Shown in pieces: positions 55,327 to 64,000 of a stretch of DNA of 64,000 nucleotides; the first letter of the stretch is position 1, and each line of letters begins with the position of its first letter. The DNA is taken from assembly GCF_022378355.1 (NCBI RefSeq), contig NZ_JAKMAJ010000002.1:186001-250000 (forward strand). Reading direction: 5' to 3'. Source of the DNA: Brenneria bubanii. Its GTDB lineage: Bacteria; Pseudomonadota; Gammaproteobacteria; Enterobacterales; Enterobacteriaceae. The notes under the pieces are model-generated. The model searched no databases, was not told where the DNA came from, and saw only the letters and a list, made by a program, of their open reading frames with translations. Made by a program: the position numbers and the translations under genes.

Positions 55327-55848
55327 TTATTGGTCGGGAACCGCCTTACGGCGCAGCTTGGCAAGCTGAGCCTTGAGGCGGCTACGCTTCAGCGCGGAGA
55401 GGCTGTCGAGCAGCGACAGTCCGTCCAGATGATCAATCTCATGTTGCAGACACACGGCAAACTCGCCACCGGCATCAATCTGCCGCGTATTGTCGTCCAG
55501 GTCGCGAAACGTCACCGTCACCCTTTTTGAACGTTCCGCCGGCATAGGATGTTCAGGAATGGAAGAGCACAGCTCCAGATGTGACGTCTTTTCCCGCGAA
55601 TACTCGGTTATCTGTGGATTAATCAACGCCAGACGCTGACGCTTGCCGCGTTCATCAAACATATCAATAACGACAACCCGTTGCGGAATGCCGAGTTGAA
55701 TGGCTGCCAGCCCCGAATCTTTCATCTCATCAATAACGGTAAACATCCGCTCGACCAGCGCTTTCACATTATCATCAATGGTATCAACAGGCTGGGAAAC
55801 CTGTTGCATCCGCCGATCGTCGATCCATAACACATCAGTTGCAGTCAT
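55327..55848 (-). CDS. Divergent peptide deformylase paralogue
   Basis: Polypeptide deformylase family: removes formyl groups from N-terminal Met through a metal held by one Cys and two His. It has 173 residues from ATG 55848. Motif I is GLAAIQLG (46-53), motif II is ELCSS (Cys94) where the norm is EGCLS, and motif III is HEIDHLDG (His136, Glu137, His140). All three metal ligands and the catalytic Glu remain, so it may be active with altered substrate preference. Motif II departures and the lack of a neighbouring fmt mark it as a second copy, not the housekeeping enzyme. It lies 22 bases downstream of the DUF2075 gene on the same strand. Confidence 0.85.
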   Translation of the reverse strand: MTATDVLWIDDRRMQQVSQPVDTIDDNVKALVERMFTVIDEMKDSGLAAIQLGIPQRVVVIDMFDERGKRQRLALINPQITEYSREKTSHLELCSSIPEHPMPAERSKRVTVTFRDLDDNTRQIDAGGEFAVCLQHEIDHLDGLSLLDSLSALKRSRLKAQLAKLRRKAVPDQ

Positions 55849-55870
55849 CGTTATCTCCGTTAATTCATAT

Positions 55871-57088
55871 CTATTGCTGTAACGACATGAGTTTGTTACG
55901 CAGTTTCTCATCATGCGCGTACAGGTAAAGTCCGTGGATGGCGCGGGTCATCAGTACATTGATCGCATTCATCATGATGCGTTCCTTCACCGCTTCGCTG
56001 TTATCAATCCGCGCTTTGCCCTGAAAAGCCGCACTGTCCTCATATCTGGCGGGATCGAGCGCAATTTCTTGCCGGCTCTCGTCCCATGTCACCGATGGCC
56101 CCAGGATCAGACCGACATAATTCAGGTCAAACCCCTGGACGGTGTATACCGACCCCACTTCATCAATGGTGTCAGCACGCTCCGCCCAGGGCAATCGCTC
56201 GCTGGGTTTGGATCGATCCCAGCGCAGATGAAACCGTCCCTCGTCGATAAAATAGTCCTGTCCGTCCAGCCGATAAGGGTAATCGTAAGTGGATAGCATC
56301 CTGGACAACCCGCAGGAGCGGTTTTTTTCTTTTACGACGTCGTACATCGACTGAGCGTCATCGAACATTCTGATGACGAAATCACCCTTTTCGCCCGCCA
56401 CCGCCGAAGGCGGCAAAGGCTGCAACCTGCGCTGACAGAAACTGCGGATCCAGCGCAGTACCGAGTTATCAGCGCGCATCCTGAACTGGTGTTGCAACAC
56501 ATAAGCGTTATGCGGCCACTGGCTCATAATGCGCGACAACCGACTCTCGTTCCACAGGCTCTTGAATTTCAGCACCTGTCTTTCATCAAAAACCAGGACA
56601 ACAATCCGCGACCGGCGAATAATTTCTTCCAGATGATTATCATAGAAAAAGTGGTTGTATTTATCAGGCCGGGTCAGCAACAGATGCGCTTCATCAACCA
56701 GAACGATATCCGCCGTTGCTCGGCGTTTGTCCATGCGATTGATGAAGGTGGTCGGCCGCTCATAGTCCTTTTTTCGCAGGCTGGGCTGGTTGTCCGTCGC
56801 ATTTTTATAGGCTTTAAGCATCTCTGGGTGGTTAACAAGCAGATAGTTCTCAGTGCCGTAAAGCGGGTGCTGCGGCTGAAGACGGGCATGGCTCTGTATA
56901 TCGCCAAAAATGGCGTTCAATAAAACGCTTTTGCCGGTTCCGGCATCACCGTGAATGACAAAGAAAGCATGTGGATCCTGTCGGTGGGTATTCAGGAAAT
57001 CTTCAATATTGCGTTTCAATGCCCGCTGCTCGTCGGTAAGCGCTTTTGCCGGCGATAGCTTGAAGCTGGCCTGATTAATATCTGACAT
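55871..57088 (-). CDS. DUF2075 / SF1 helicase-like ATPase
   Basis: A protein of 405 residues from ATG 57088; the ribosome binding site is weak. Walker A GDAGTGKS (47-54), Walker B IVLVDEAH (129-135), a motif-IV-like QHQFRMRAD, and near the C-terminus VGSVYTVQGFDLNYVGLILG and NVLMTRAIHGLYLY, which correspond to superfamily 1 motifs V and VI. This is the DUF2075 (schlafen group 3-like DNA/RNA helicase) family; its biological role is not established. First gene of a two-gene unit with the deformylase paralogue, inserted between cra and mraZ, which are near neighbours in E. coli. Confidence 0.82.
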   Translation of the reverse strand: MSDINQASFKLSPAKALTDEQRALKRNIEDFLNTHRQDPHAFFVIHGDAGTGKSVLLNAIFGDIQSHARLQPQHPLYGTENYLLVNHPEMLKAYKNATDNQPSLRKKDYERPTTFINRMDKRRATADIVLVDEAHLLLTRPDKYNHFFYDNHLEEIIRRSRIVVLVFDERQVLKFKSLWNESRLSRIMSQWPHNAYVLQHQFRMRADNSVLRWIRSFCQRRLQPLPPSAVAGEKGDFVIRMFDDAQSMYDVVKEKNRSCGLSRMLSTYDYPYRLDGQDYFIDEGRFHLRWDRSKPSERLPWAERADTIDEVGSVYTVQGFDLNYVGLILGPSVTWDESRQEIALDPARYEDSAAFQGKARIDNSEAVKERIMMNAINVLMTRAIHGLYLYAHDEKLRNKLMSLQQ

Positions 57089-57172
57089 AGTAAATAGCTG
57101 ACTGTATGAATATCGCGTCCGTTGCTGGCAGGCGCCATACCATCCTGTCATATGGCGCAATAAAAAGCGGTA

Positions 57173-58177
57173 TCAACGCCGGCTAAGCGCTCCCCGGCGA
57201 TAGAGATTACGGCGAATACGGTTAAGACCCGGCTTCGGCCTTTTCGGTTCATCCAGACTGGCCAGCACCAGTTCCAGCACTCGCTCAGCCACTTCACGAT
57301 GACGCTGAGCGACGGACAGCACGGGACACTCCAGAAAATCCAGCAACTCATTATCGCCAAAAGTGGCGATCGCCAGATTGTTCGGCAAACGTCCGCTCAT
57401 TTTCAGCGTCACGTCCATCACGCCTTGCAACAGCGGAAACGCGGTGGTGAATAGCGCCTTGGGCATCGGATGATCTTTAAGATATTCAGTAAATACCGAT
57501 GCCGCGACCACGCGTTCATAACTATTGGCATACAGGTAATTTACCTCACGGGGATCGCCGGCCCAGGCCTGACGAAATCCCTGTTCGCGCAGGAAGCTGA
57601 CGGAAAGTTCCGGCAAAGCGCCGAGATATAGCACCGACTCCGCCGGAATTTTTCTCAGTTCCTGCGCCAGCATTTCAGCATCTTCAAGATCGGCGCCCAC
57701 TACGCTGGTGAAGTGTTCACGATCCAATGCGCGGTCCAGCGCGATAATCGGTAAACTGCCGTTCGTCCAGCGTTGATAAAACGGATGCTCTGGCGGCAAT
57801 GCCGTTGACACGATAATGGCATCGACCTGACGTTGCAGCAGATGTTCGATACAACGCATTTCGTTATCCGGCTGATCTTCAGAGCAGGCAATCAGCAGTT
57901 GATATCCGCGTTGTCGCGCCTGACGCTCCAGATAATTGGCAATGCGCGTGTAGCTGGTATTTTCCAAATCAGGAATAACCAGGCCGATAGAGCGCGTGCG
58001 TCCTGCACGAAGTCCGGCGGCGACGGCATTGGGATGATAATTATGCTCTCTGACCACGGCCATAACTTTTTCAACGGTCTTATCGCTGACGCGATATTGT
58101 TTTGCTTTACCATTGATCACATAACTGGCGGTAGTGCGTGAAACACCCGCAAGACGCGCGATTTCATCCAGTTTCAC
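57173..58177 (-). CDS. cra: Catabolite repressor/activator Cra (FruR)
   Basis: LacI-family regulator of carbon flow, released from DNA by fructose phosphates. It has 334 residues. Helix-turn-helix [20 protein letters not shown] with the hinge [20 protein letters not shown], then a periplasmic-binding-like domain. Near identical to E. coli Cra in the DNA-binding part. Single gene, downstream of ilvH as in E. coli. Confidence 0.98.
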   Translation of the reverse strand: MKLDEIARLAGVSRTTASYVINGKAKQYRVSDKTVEKVMAVVREHNYHPNAVAAGLRAGRTRSIGLVIPDLENTSYTRIANYLERQARQRGYQLLIACSEDQPDNEMRCIEHLLQRQVDAIIVSTALPPEHPFYQRWTNGSLPIIALDRALDREHFTSVVGADLEDAEMLAQELRKIPAESVLYLGALPELSVSFLREQGFRQAWAGDPREVNYLYANSYERVVAASVFTEYLKDHPMPKALFTTAFPLLQGVMDVTLKMSGRLPNNLAIATFGDNELLDFLECPVLSVAQRHREVAERVLELVLASLDEPKRPKPGLNRIRRNLYRRGALSRR

Positions 58178-58365
58178 GGAAACCCCTTAGTAAGCCGGAT
58201 AAATAAACAGAGCGATGACCATAAGCTCCTCATGGATATGGCGTAGATCTAACCGCAGACGCTGCTGAACAGCAACCGCTTTTATCACATACCCGCACAT
58301 TTCAGATTGCCGCCGATCGATAGGTTAAAATCAGACGATACGGCATCTGTAGATGCAAAAATAAA

Positions 58366-58389
58366 AAGACCCGATGATGACCGGGTCTT
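58366..58389 (-). terminator. Terminator of ilvIH
   Basis: Minus strand: AAGACCCG, 8-base loop, CGGGTCTT, then TTTATTTTT. It lies 15 bases after the ilvH stop. Confidence 0.88.
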
Positions 58390-58404
58390 GTTAGCTAAAT
58401 AGCC

Positions 58405-58896
58405 TTAGCGCATGATTCTGTCGCCGCGGGATACGCCGACGATCCCGGATCGAGCCACTTCGACGATCTCCGCCACTTCACGCACCGCGTTCAAAAACGC
58501 ATCCAGCTTATCGCTGGTTCCCGCCAGCTGTACGGTGTAGAGCGACGTGGTGACATCGACGATCTGTCCGCGGAAAATTTCAGCGCAGCGCTTGACCTCT
58601 TCGCGGCCATAGCCCGTGGCCTGCAGCTTCACCAGCATGATTTCACGTTCAACGTGAGATCCTTGCCCCAGTTCGCTGACGCGAAGAACATCCACCAGCT
58701 TGTGCAGTTGCTTTTCTATCTGCTCCAGCGCCTTTTCATCGCCGACCGTTTGAATGGTCATGCGCGACAGTGTCGGATCGTCAGTGGGCGCCACGGTTAA
58801 ACTTTCTATGTTATAGCCACGCTGAGAGAACAGGCCGACGACGCGCGACAATGCACCTGATTCATTTTCAAGTAGTACCGATAAAATCCGACGCAT
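58405..58896 (-). CDS. ilvH: Acetolactate synthase III, regulatory subunit
   Basis: Valine-sensing small subunit of AHAS III. It has 163 residues from ATG 58896 ([20 protein letters not shown]); an upstream start at 58926 lies within ilvI. ACT domain with [20 protein letters not shown], and a C-terminal ACT-like domain (VVDVT-type stretch [16 protein letters not shown]). Two bases after ilvI. Confidence 0.97.
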   Translation of the reverse strand: MRRILSVLLENESGALSRVVGLFSQRGYNIESLTVAPTDDPTLSRMTIQTVGDEKALEQIEKQLHKLVDVLRVSELGQGSHVEREIMLVKLQATGYGREEVKRCAEIFRGQIVDVTTSLYTVQLAGTSDKLDAFLNAVREVAEIVEVARSGIVGVSRGDRIMR

Positions 58897-58898
58897 GA

Positions 58899-60617
58899 TC
58901 AGGTCCTCTCCGTTTTGCTTAGCCACATTTCATCCATTCCACCGCCGCGGATCTGCATGGGGTAAACATGCTCGCTGCTGTCCACTTTGATATCCACAAA
59001 TACCAGCCGGTTTTTCTGCGCCAGCGCCTGCGTCAGCTTGTCTTCCAGTTCGTCAGGCGTATTGATGGAAATGCCGATATGACCGTAGGCTTCCGCCAGT
59101 TTGACGAAGTCCGGCAGTGATTCCATATAAGAGTTGGAATGGCGGCCGGAATAAATCATATCCTGCCACTGCTTCACCATACCAAGGAAACGGTTGTTCA
59201 GGTTGACCACCACGATCGGCAGATCATATTGCAGCGCGGTGGAAAGTTCCTGAATATTCATCTGGATGCTGCCGTCGCCGGTTACGCAGATAACCGTTTC
59301 TTGCGGCAGTGCCAGCTTGATACCCAATGCGGCAGGCAGGCCAAATCCCATGGTGCCCAGACCGCCCGAGTTAACCCAGCGACGCGGAAGATCAAACGGA
59401 TAGTAGAGGGCGGCGAACATCTGATGCTGCCCGACATCCGAAGCGACGTAAGCATCGCCTTTGGTCAGCCGATATAAGGTTTCAATCACCGCCTGCGGCT
59501 TTATGCTATCGCCATCCTGGTTGTACTTAAGGCAATGACGCGCTCGCCATTGCTCGATACTCTGCCACCAGTCGCGCAATGCGTCGAACTGCTGTTGAGC
59601 GTCATCCTGCTCCAGCAATTCCAGCATCAGGGTCAGTACCTGTTTGGCGTCGCCGACGATCGGCACATCGGCGGAAACCGTTTTGGAAATCGATGCCGGA
59701 TCGATATCAATGTGCAGCACCGTCGCGTCAGGACAATATTTTTCCAGGTTGTTGGTGGTGCGATCGTCAAAACGTACGCCAACGGCAAAAATGACATCGG
59801 CATTATGCATGGCCATATTGGCTTCATAAGTGCCATGCATCCCGAGCATGCCCAGGCATTGGCGATGCGTTCCGGGGAAGCCGCCCAGTCCCATCAATGA
59901 GGTGGTCACCGGCAGATTGAGCCGTTCCGCCAGCGCCAACAACTCTTGATGGCAATCGGCGCTGATCACCCCGCCGCCGCTGTAGATAATGGGTCTTTCC
60001 GCCGCCAGCAGGGTTTGCAGCGCGCGCCGAATCTGCCCTTTATGTCCCTGAACCGTCGGATTGTATGAACGCATACTGACGTGATCGGGGTACATATAGG
60101 GCTGCTTGTTGGCGAGATTCATCACATCTTTCGGCAAGTCCACCACTACCGGGCCAGGACGGCCGCTGGAGGCCAGATAAAAGGCTTTTTTCAGTACCGT
60201 AGGTACATCTTCCGCCTGCTTGACCAGAAAACTGTGCTTCACGATGGGGCGGGAGATGCCCACCATATCGCACTCCTGAAAGGCATCATAACCAATCAGG
60301 GAAGTCGCGACCTGACCGGAAAGCACCACCATGGGAATCGAATCCATATAGGCGGTGGCGATACCGGTGATGGCGTTCGTCGCGCCGGGACCTGAGGTCA
60401 CCAACACAACGCCGACCTCGCCTGTGGCACGGGCATAGCCATCGGCCATATGCACCGCGCCCTGCTCGTGGCGAACTAAAATATGTTCAATGCCGCCAAC
60501 GGTATGCAAGGCGTCATAAATATCCAGCACCGCACCGCCGGGATAACCGAATACATGCTTTACGCCCTGATCGATTAACGATCGGACCACCATCTCGGCG
60601 CCTGACAACATCTCCAT
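58899..60617 (-). CDS. ilvI: Acetolactate synthase III, catalytic subunit
   Basis: ThDP- and FAD-dependent condensation of pyruvate with pyruvate or 2-oxobutyrate in Val/Leu/Ile synthesis. It has 572 residues. [20 protein letters not shown], the catalytic Glu in [38 protein letters not shown] and the ThDP motif [20 protein letters not shown]. The 228-base upstream gap holds the promoter; Lrp control is known in E. coli but no sites were scored here. Confidence 0.97.
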   Translation of the reverse strand: MEMLSGAEMVVRSLIDQGVKHVFGYPGGAVLDIYDALHTVGGIEHILVRHEQGAVHMADGYARATGEVGVVLVTSGPGATNAITGIATAYMDSIPMVVLSGQVATSLIGYDAFQECDMVGISRPIVKHSFLVKQAEDVPTVLKKAFYLASSGRPGPVVVDLPKDVMNLANKQPYMYPDHVSMRSYNPTVQGHKGQIRRALQTLLAAERPIIYSGGGVISADCHQELLALAERLNLPVTTSLMGLGGFPGTHRQCLGMLGMHGTYEANMAMHNADVIFAVGVRFDDRTTNNLEKYCPDATVLHIDIDPASISKTVSADVPIVGDAKQVLTLMLELLEQDDAQQQFDALRDWWQSIEQWRARHCLKYNQDGDSIKPQAVIETLYRLTKGDAYVASDVGQHQMFAALYYPFDLPRRWVNSGGLGTMGFGLPAALGIKLALPQETVICVTGDGSIQMNIQELSTALQYDLPIVVVNLNNRFLGMVKQWQDMIYSGRHSNSYMESLPDFVKLAEAYGHIGISINTPDELEDKLTQALAQKNRLVFVDIKVDSSEHVYPMQIRGGGMDEMWLSKTERT

Positions 60618-60845
60618 GGGTTTGCCTCTTTTGTTCAGGAAGCGGGTACGCTTCCATATCAGCAGGGGAAATCCCCGTGCTCACTCTGTTTCAATACTGT
60701 TATTTTATTCAACAGCGCATTTAATAGATACATAATAGACTTACGGCAGGCTATCCCGCGCGCCCCGGAGTTTTTTGTCACAAAGGCGGCAAAGCCGTCA
60801 ATACAACACTCTGGAGCGTTACGAGATAACCAGTATAAGCAGTCA

Positions 60846-62651
60846 TCATGCTTCAGAATACATTGCATCAATCTCTGACTGATAATGCTGATGAATCACT
60901 TTACGGCGCAACTTCAATGTCGGCGTCAGCTCGCCCTCCTCCATTGAGAATGGCGTTGGCAATAAAATGAATTTCTTCACTTTTTCAACCGGAGACAGCG
61001 CTTTTTGCCTTTCCCGCAGCCGCTCTTTAAATAACTTGGCGATATGCTGACTGCGCAGCAGCTCCATACGGCTTTGATATTTAAGATTAATCGACCGCGC
61101 ATACTCTTCCAAAACATCAAAACAGGGGACAATCAACGCCGACACGTATTGGCGGGAATCGGCAACCACCGCCACCTGCTCAATAAAACGATCCTGTCCC
61201 AGAATACATTCCAGGTACTGCGGCGCGATATACTCACCGTTGGTAATCTTCATCAGATCCCTGAGCCGCTCGGTGATAAACAGATTTCCCTCGGCGTCCA
61301 GCACACCGACATCCCCCGTCTTTAACCAACCGTCAGCCGTGAATACCTTCGCCGTTTCCTGCTCCCGGCGGAAATAGCCGCGCATCACCGTGTCGCCACG
61401 AACCTGTATTTCATTGTTTTCGCCGATGCGTATGCTAATTTCCGGCAAAGGCTTGCCCACGGATCCCAACCGAAATTTATCGCCATCCCAACAGGCGATC
61501 GTCGCACTGGTTTCCGTCATGCCATAACCATAGATAATGCGGATATCTATCGACAAAAAAAACAGCAAAATAGTGTCATCCAGAAACGCGCCGGCGACAG
61601 GTAAGAACCTGACCCGACCGCCCAGCGACTGGCGTAGATCCCGCAAAACCAGGCGATCGGCGTAATGGTGCATCAGCTTGCGCAATATCTCCGGCGGTTT
61701 ACCGACATGACGCAACAGAGAAATCCGTTGGCCCTGGGCCACGGCCCAGCGAAATAACAGCCGGCGATACCAAGGCGCCGAAGCGATGTTGTCATGGATA
61801 GCGCTGTAGGTTTTTTCATAGAAACGAGGCACAGCGCACATAACGGTAGGTTTTACGGCTTGTATCGCCGCCCGCACCTGACGGCTATCCCGCAAATATA
61901 CATTTTGTGCGCCGCGGTGCATGGCAAACAGACTCCAGGTACGCTCAAAAACATGAGATAGCGGCATGAAACACAGGGAAATATCGTTATCCGACAGGTT
62001 TAGACGCCCATCGTGCAGCTTAAATACCATCGCGATATTAACGTAATCCAGCATGACGCCTTTCGGTAAGCTGGTCGTACCTGAGGTATAAATCAGCGTA
62101 AACAGGTCGTTGAGATCGCGGTTGTCGATGCGACGTTGCAGTTCGCCTTGCCAGCACGCCGGGATTGGCTGATTTTCAAACTCGCGCAGCGTCATGGCGA
62201 TATCGCAACCGCGCAAATCCACCCCATCCTCCATAACGATGATATGGCGTAGGCGGGGGCAGACTTCCCGCAGCGTCAACAAGGTATCAAACTGGACCTG
62301 ATTACCGACAAAAATCGTGCCGATCGCGGCATCATTAAGAATGAAGGCCGCCTGTTCCGCGTTATCGGTAGCATACAGCGGTACGCTGACGGCACGCAGA
62401 TGCAATATCGCCAGATCGACCAGCGACCAATTGATCGTATTGCAGGAAAAAATGGCGACTCGCGCCTGTACGTCCAATTTTTGCGCCAATAGGGCTTTGG
62501 CGATATTCCGAATTCGTCGACCCGCCTGTGACCAGGTAAGTTGGACCTCACCTGCGGGCGTCCATTCGCGCAACACCGTGCGGCCGGAACAGAGAGCAAT
62601 TTGTTGCTGTATCCGCTGTACTACATGGTATGGCTGTAAATGGCTATTCAT
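60846..62651 (-). CDS. Long-chain acyl-CoA synthetase (AMP-forming, FadD15-like)
   Basis: ANL-superfamily ligase that activates a fatty acid via acyl-AMP. It has 601 residues from ATG 62651 (MNSHLQPYHVVQRIQQQ); in-frame codons up to 62744 are unlikely to be translated. Motifs: P-loop LFTLIYTSGTTSLPKGVMLD, MPLSHVFERTWS, IYGYGMTETSATIACWDG, ADGWLKTGDVG and LMKITNGEYIAPQYLE. It resembles the FadD15/AAE15 branch, not enterobacterial FadD. It occupies the ilvI-leu interval, where E. coli has leuO. Substrate unknown. Confidence 0.9.
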   Translation of the reverse strand: MNSHLQPYHVVQRIQQQIALCSGRTVLREWTPAGEVQLTWSQAGRRIRNIAKALLAQKLDVQARVAIFSCNTINWSLVDLAILHLRAVSVPLYATDNAEQAAFILNDAAIGTIFVGNQVQFDTLLTLREVCPRLRHIIVMEDGVDLRGCDIAMTLREFENQPIPACWQGELQRRIDNRDLNDLFTLIYTSGTTSLPKGVMLDYVNIAMVFKLHDGRLNLSDNDISLCFMPLSHVFERTWSLFAMHRGAQNVYLRDSRQVRAAIQAVKPTVMCAVPRFYEKTYSAIHDNIASAPWYRRLLFRWAVAQGQRISLLRHVGKPPEILRKLMHHYADRLVLRDLRQSLGGRVRFLPVAGAFLDDTILLFFLSIDIRIIYGYGMTETSATIACWDGDKFRLGSVGKPLPEISIRIGENNEIQVRGDTVMRGYFRREQETAKVFTADGWLKTGDVGVLDAEGNLFITERLRDLMKITNGEYIAPQYLECILGQDRFIEQVAVVADSRQYVSALIVPCFDVLEEYARSINLKYQSRMELLRSQHIAKLFKERLRERQKALSPVEKVKKFILLPTPFSMEEGELTPTLKLRRKVIHQHYQSEIDAMYSEA

Positions 62652-62819
62652 CGGCAAAAAGACTATCCACAGTGAACGTTGACCTGAAAATTTCAGCGTA
62701 ATAGTCGTACATAATTTTGGCAGCAGTCTACCGCGATCCGCCAAAACCGCAACGTTATTTGACTGTGCGAATCATGCCCGCAGACGGTTTGATTCGCACA
62801 CAGCGAAAGAAATCAAATA

Positions 62820-62848
62820 TTGACATAACCCTGCAAATCAAGTACCAA
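62820..62848 (+). promoter_or_regulatory. leu operon promoter
   Basis: TTGACA at 62820-62825, a 17-base spacer, then TACCAA at 62843-62848. The E. coli leu promoter has the same strong -35 and weak -10. It ends 35 bases before the leader peptide. Confidence 0.65.
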
Positions 62849-62883
62849 TAGGGGCAGTAAACAAATTCTGATGAAGAGATATC

Positions 62884-62967
62884 ATGTTTAACTCTGTTTT
62901 CCTACTAAGCCTACTACTAAACGCATCTACATTGCGCGGTATGCTGGTGGGCAGAATTCACAACTGA
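62884..62967 (+). CDS. leuL: leu operon leader peptide
   Basis: A peptide of 27 residues: MFNSVFLLSLLLNASTLRGM then LVGRIHN. It contains seven Leu; the five in the control region (residues 7, 8, 10, 11, 12) all use the rare codon CTA, the hallmark of ribosome-stalling leu attenuation. LLLNASTLRG is shared with the E. coli leader (LLLNASSLRG). Confidence 0.95.
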   Translation: MFNSVFLLSLLLNASTLRGMLVGRIHN

Positions 62968-62986
62968 TTTCGCTCCATCTTCAAAA

Positions 62987-63016
62987 AAACCCGCGCCGAT
63001 GCGCGGGTTTTTTTTT
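62987..63016 (+). terminator. leu attenuator
   Basis: AAACCCGCGC, loop CGAT, GCGCGGG, then nine T. It lies 20 bases after the leuL stop and 42 bases before leuA. Ribosome stalling at the CTA codons of leuL would favour an antiterminator. Confidence 0.93.
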
Positions 63017-63057
63017 ACTCGCCGGGCGCCAAGTAAATACGATAAGGAATTAAACCG

Positions 63058-64000
63058 ATGAGCCAACAAGTTATTATTTTCGATACGACATTACGTGACG
63101 GTGAACAGGCTTTGCAGGCCAGTCTGAGCGTGAAGGAAAAACTTCAGATTGCACAAGCCCTGGAAAGAATGGGCGTTGACGTAATGGAAGTTGGCTTTCC
63201 GGTTTCCTCCCCTGGCGATTTCGAGTCCGTACAGACCATTGCCCGCCAGATCAAAAATAGTCGCGTCTGCGGGCTGGCTCGCTGCGTGGACAAAGATATT
63301 GACGTCGCCGCCGAAGCATTGCGTATCGCTGAAGCATTCCGCATTCACGTATTTCTGGCGACCTCTACGCTGCATATTGAATCCAAGCTGCGCCTGTCTT
63401 TTGAACAGGTGGTGGAGAAAGCGGTTCATTCGGTAAAACGTGCCCGCAACTATACCGACGACGTTGAGTTCTCATGTGAAGACGCCGGCCGTACCCCCAT
63501 TGATAATCTGTGCCGCATCGTTGAAGCGGCGATCGATGCCGGCGCGCGTACCATCAATATTCCCGACACCGTCGGCTATACCACCCCGATTCAGTTCGGC
63601 GGCATCATCTCCACGCTGTACAATCGCGTGCCCAACATCGATAAAGCCATTATCTCCGTACACTGCCACGACGATTTGGGCATGGCCGTCGGCAACTCCA
63701 TTGCCGCGGTTCAGGCCGGCGCGCGCCAGGTTGAAGGGACGCTGAACGGTATCGGCGAACGTGCCGGCAACTGTGCGCTCGAAGAAGTGATCATGGCGAT
63801 CAAAACCCGTCCGGATATTCTGAAGGTGCACACCAATATCAACCATCAGGAAATTTACCGTACCAGTCAGATGGTCAGCCAGATCTGCAATATGCCGATC
63901 CCGGCCAATAAAGCGGTGGTCGGCTCAAACGCCTTCGCCCACTCTTCCGGCATCCATCAGGACGGTGTGCTGAAAAATCGCCAAAACTATGAGATCATGA
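63058..64000 (+). CDS. leuA: 2-isopropylmalate synthase, N-terminal part (cut by window edge)
   Basis: First committed step of leucine synthesis, condensing acetyl-CoA with 2-oxoisovalerate. 314 codons are present out of about 520. AAGGA precedes ATG 63058. HMGL-like TIM barrel: [20 protein letters not shown], metal ligands in [15 protein letters not shown], and [17 protein letters not shown]. The C-terminal leucine-binding domain lies beyond base 64000. Confidence 0.98.
   Translation, partial: MSQQVIIFDTTLRDGEQALQASLSVKEKLQIAQALERMGVDVMEVGFPVSSPGDFESVQTIARQIKNSRVCGLARCVDKDIDVAAEALRIAEAFRIHVFLATSTLHIESKLRLSFEQVVEKAVHSVKRARNYTDDVEFSCEDAGRTPIDNLCRIVEAAIDAGARTINIPDTVGYTTPIQFGGIISTLYNRVPNIDKAIISVHCHDDLGMAVGNSIAAVQAGARQVEGTLNGIGERAGNCALEEVIMAIKTRPDILKVHTNINHQEIYRTSQMVSQICNMPIPANKAVVGSNAFAHSSGIHQDGVLKNRQNYEIM

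Overview
The window is a chromosomal segment of a Gram-negative gammaproteobacterium of the order Enterobacterales. Gene order (lpd-aceF-aceE-pdhR / aroP / ampE-ampD / nadC / ppdD-hofB-hofC / guaC / coaE-zapD-yacG / mutT-secA-secM / lpxC / ftsZ...mraZ / cra / ilvH-ilvI / leuL-leuA) is the E. coli 2-minute region, mostly in reverse orientation. A secreted GH51 arabinofuranosidase, an enterobactin-type receptor, an orphan Hcp cluster and a DUF721 gene beside secM suggest a plant-associated soft-rot lineage (Pectobacterium/Dickeya/Brenneria-like). That placement is an inference from gene content and was not tested by search.

Layout. 1-681: 5' part of acnB. 1030-10644: accessory block between acnB and lpd, with a chemoreceptor, a fepA-like receptor interrupted by an in-frame TGA, a divergent AraC regulator, and a four-gene minus-strand cluster that begins with hcp (type VI secretion). 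11112-18383: pyruvate dehydrogenase operon with its PdhR operator and two strong terminators. 19000-27830: aroP, ampD-ampE, nadC, type IV pilus genes ppdD-hofB-hofC, guaC. 28051-29789: secreted arabinofuranosidase behind a CRP-like half site, a BglG-type ribonucleic antiterminator and an overlapping terminator. 30081-37025: coaE-zapD-yacG, mutT, secA with its secM arrest-peptide leader, a DUF721 gene and lpxC. 37128-53948: the complete division and cell wall (dcw) cluster from mraZ to ftsZ on the minus strand, with MraZ boxes and the mra promoter upstream. 54040-57088: an insertion between mraZ and cra holding alaE and a two-gene unit of a DUF2075 helicase-like ATPase and a divergent peptide deformylase. 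57173-64000: cra, ilvIH, a long-chain acyl-CoA synthetase where E. coli has leuO, then the leu promoter, leader peptide, attenuator and the 5' part of leuA.

Most genes are core housekeeping: pyruvate oxidation, peptidoglycan precursor synthesis and recycling, divisome assembly, protein export, branched-chain amino acid synthesis and NAD/CoA synthesis. The novelty lies in the accessory insertions. The best candidates are the Hcp-effector-immunity-like cluster at 6659-10644, the antitermination-controlled arabinofuranosidase at 28051-29789, and the DUF2075/deformylase pair at 55327-57088. Start codons were chosen by ribosome binding site and by family N-termini. All family assignments come from recognised motifs and remembered relatives, not from a database search.
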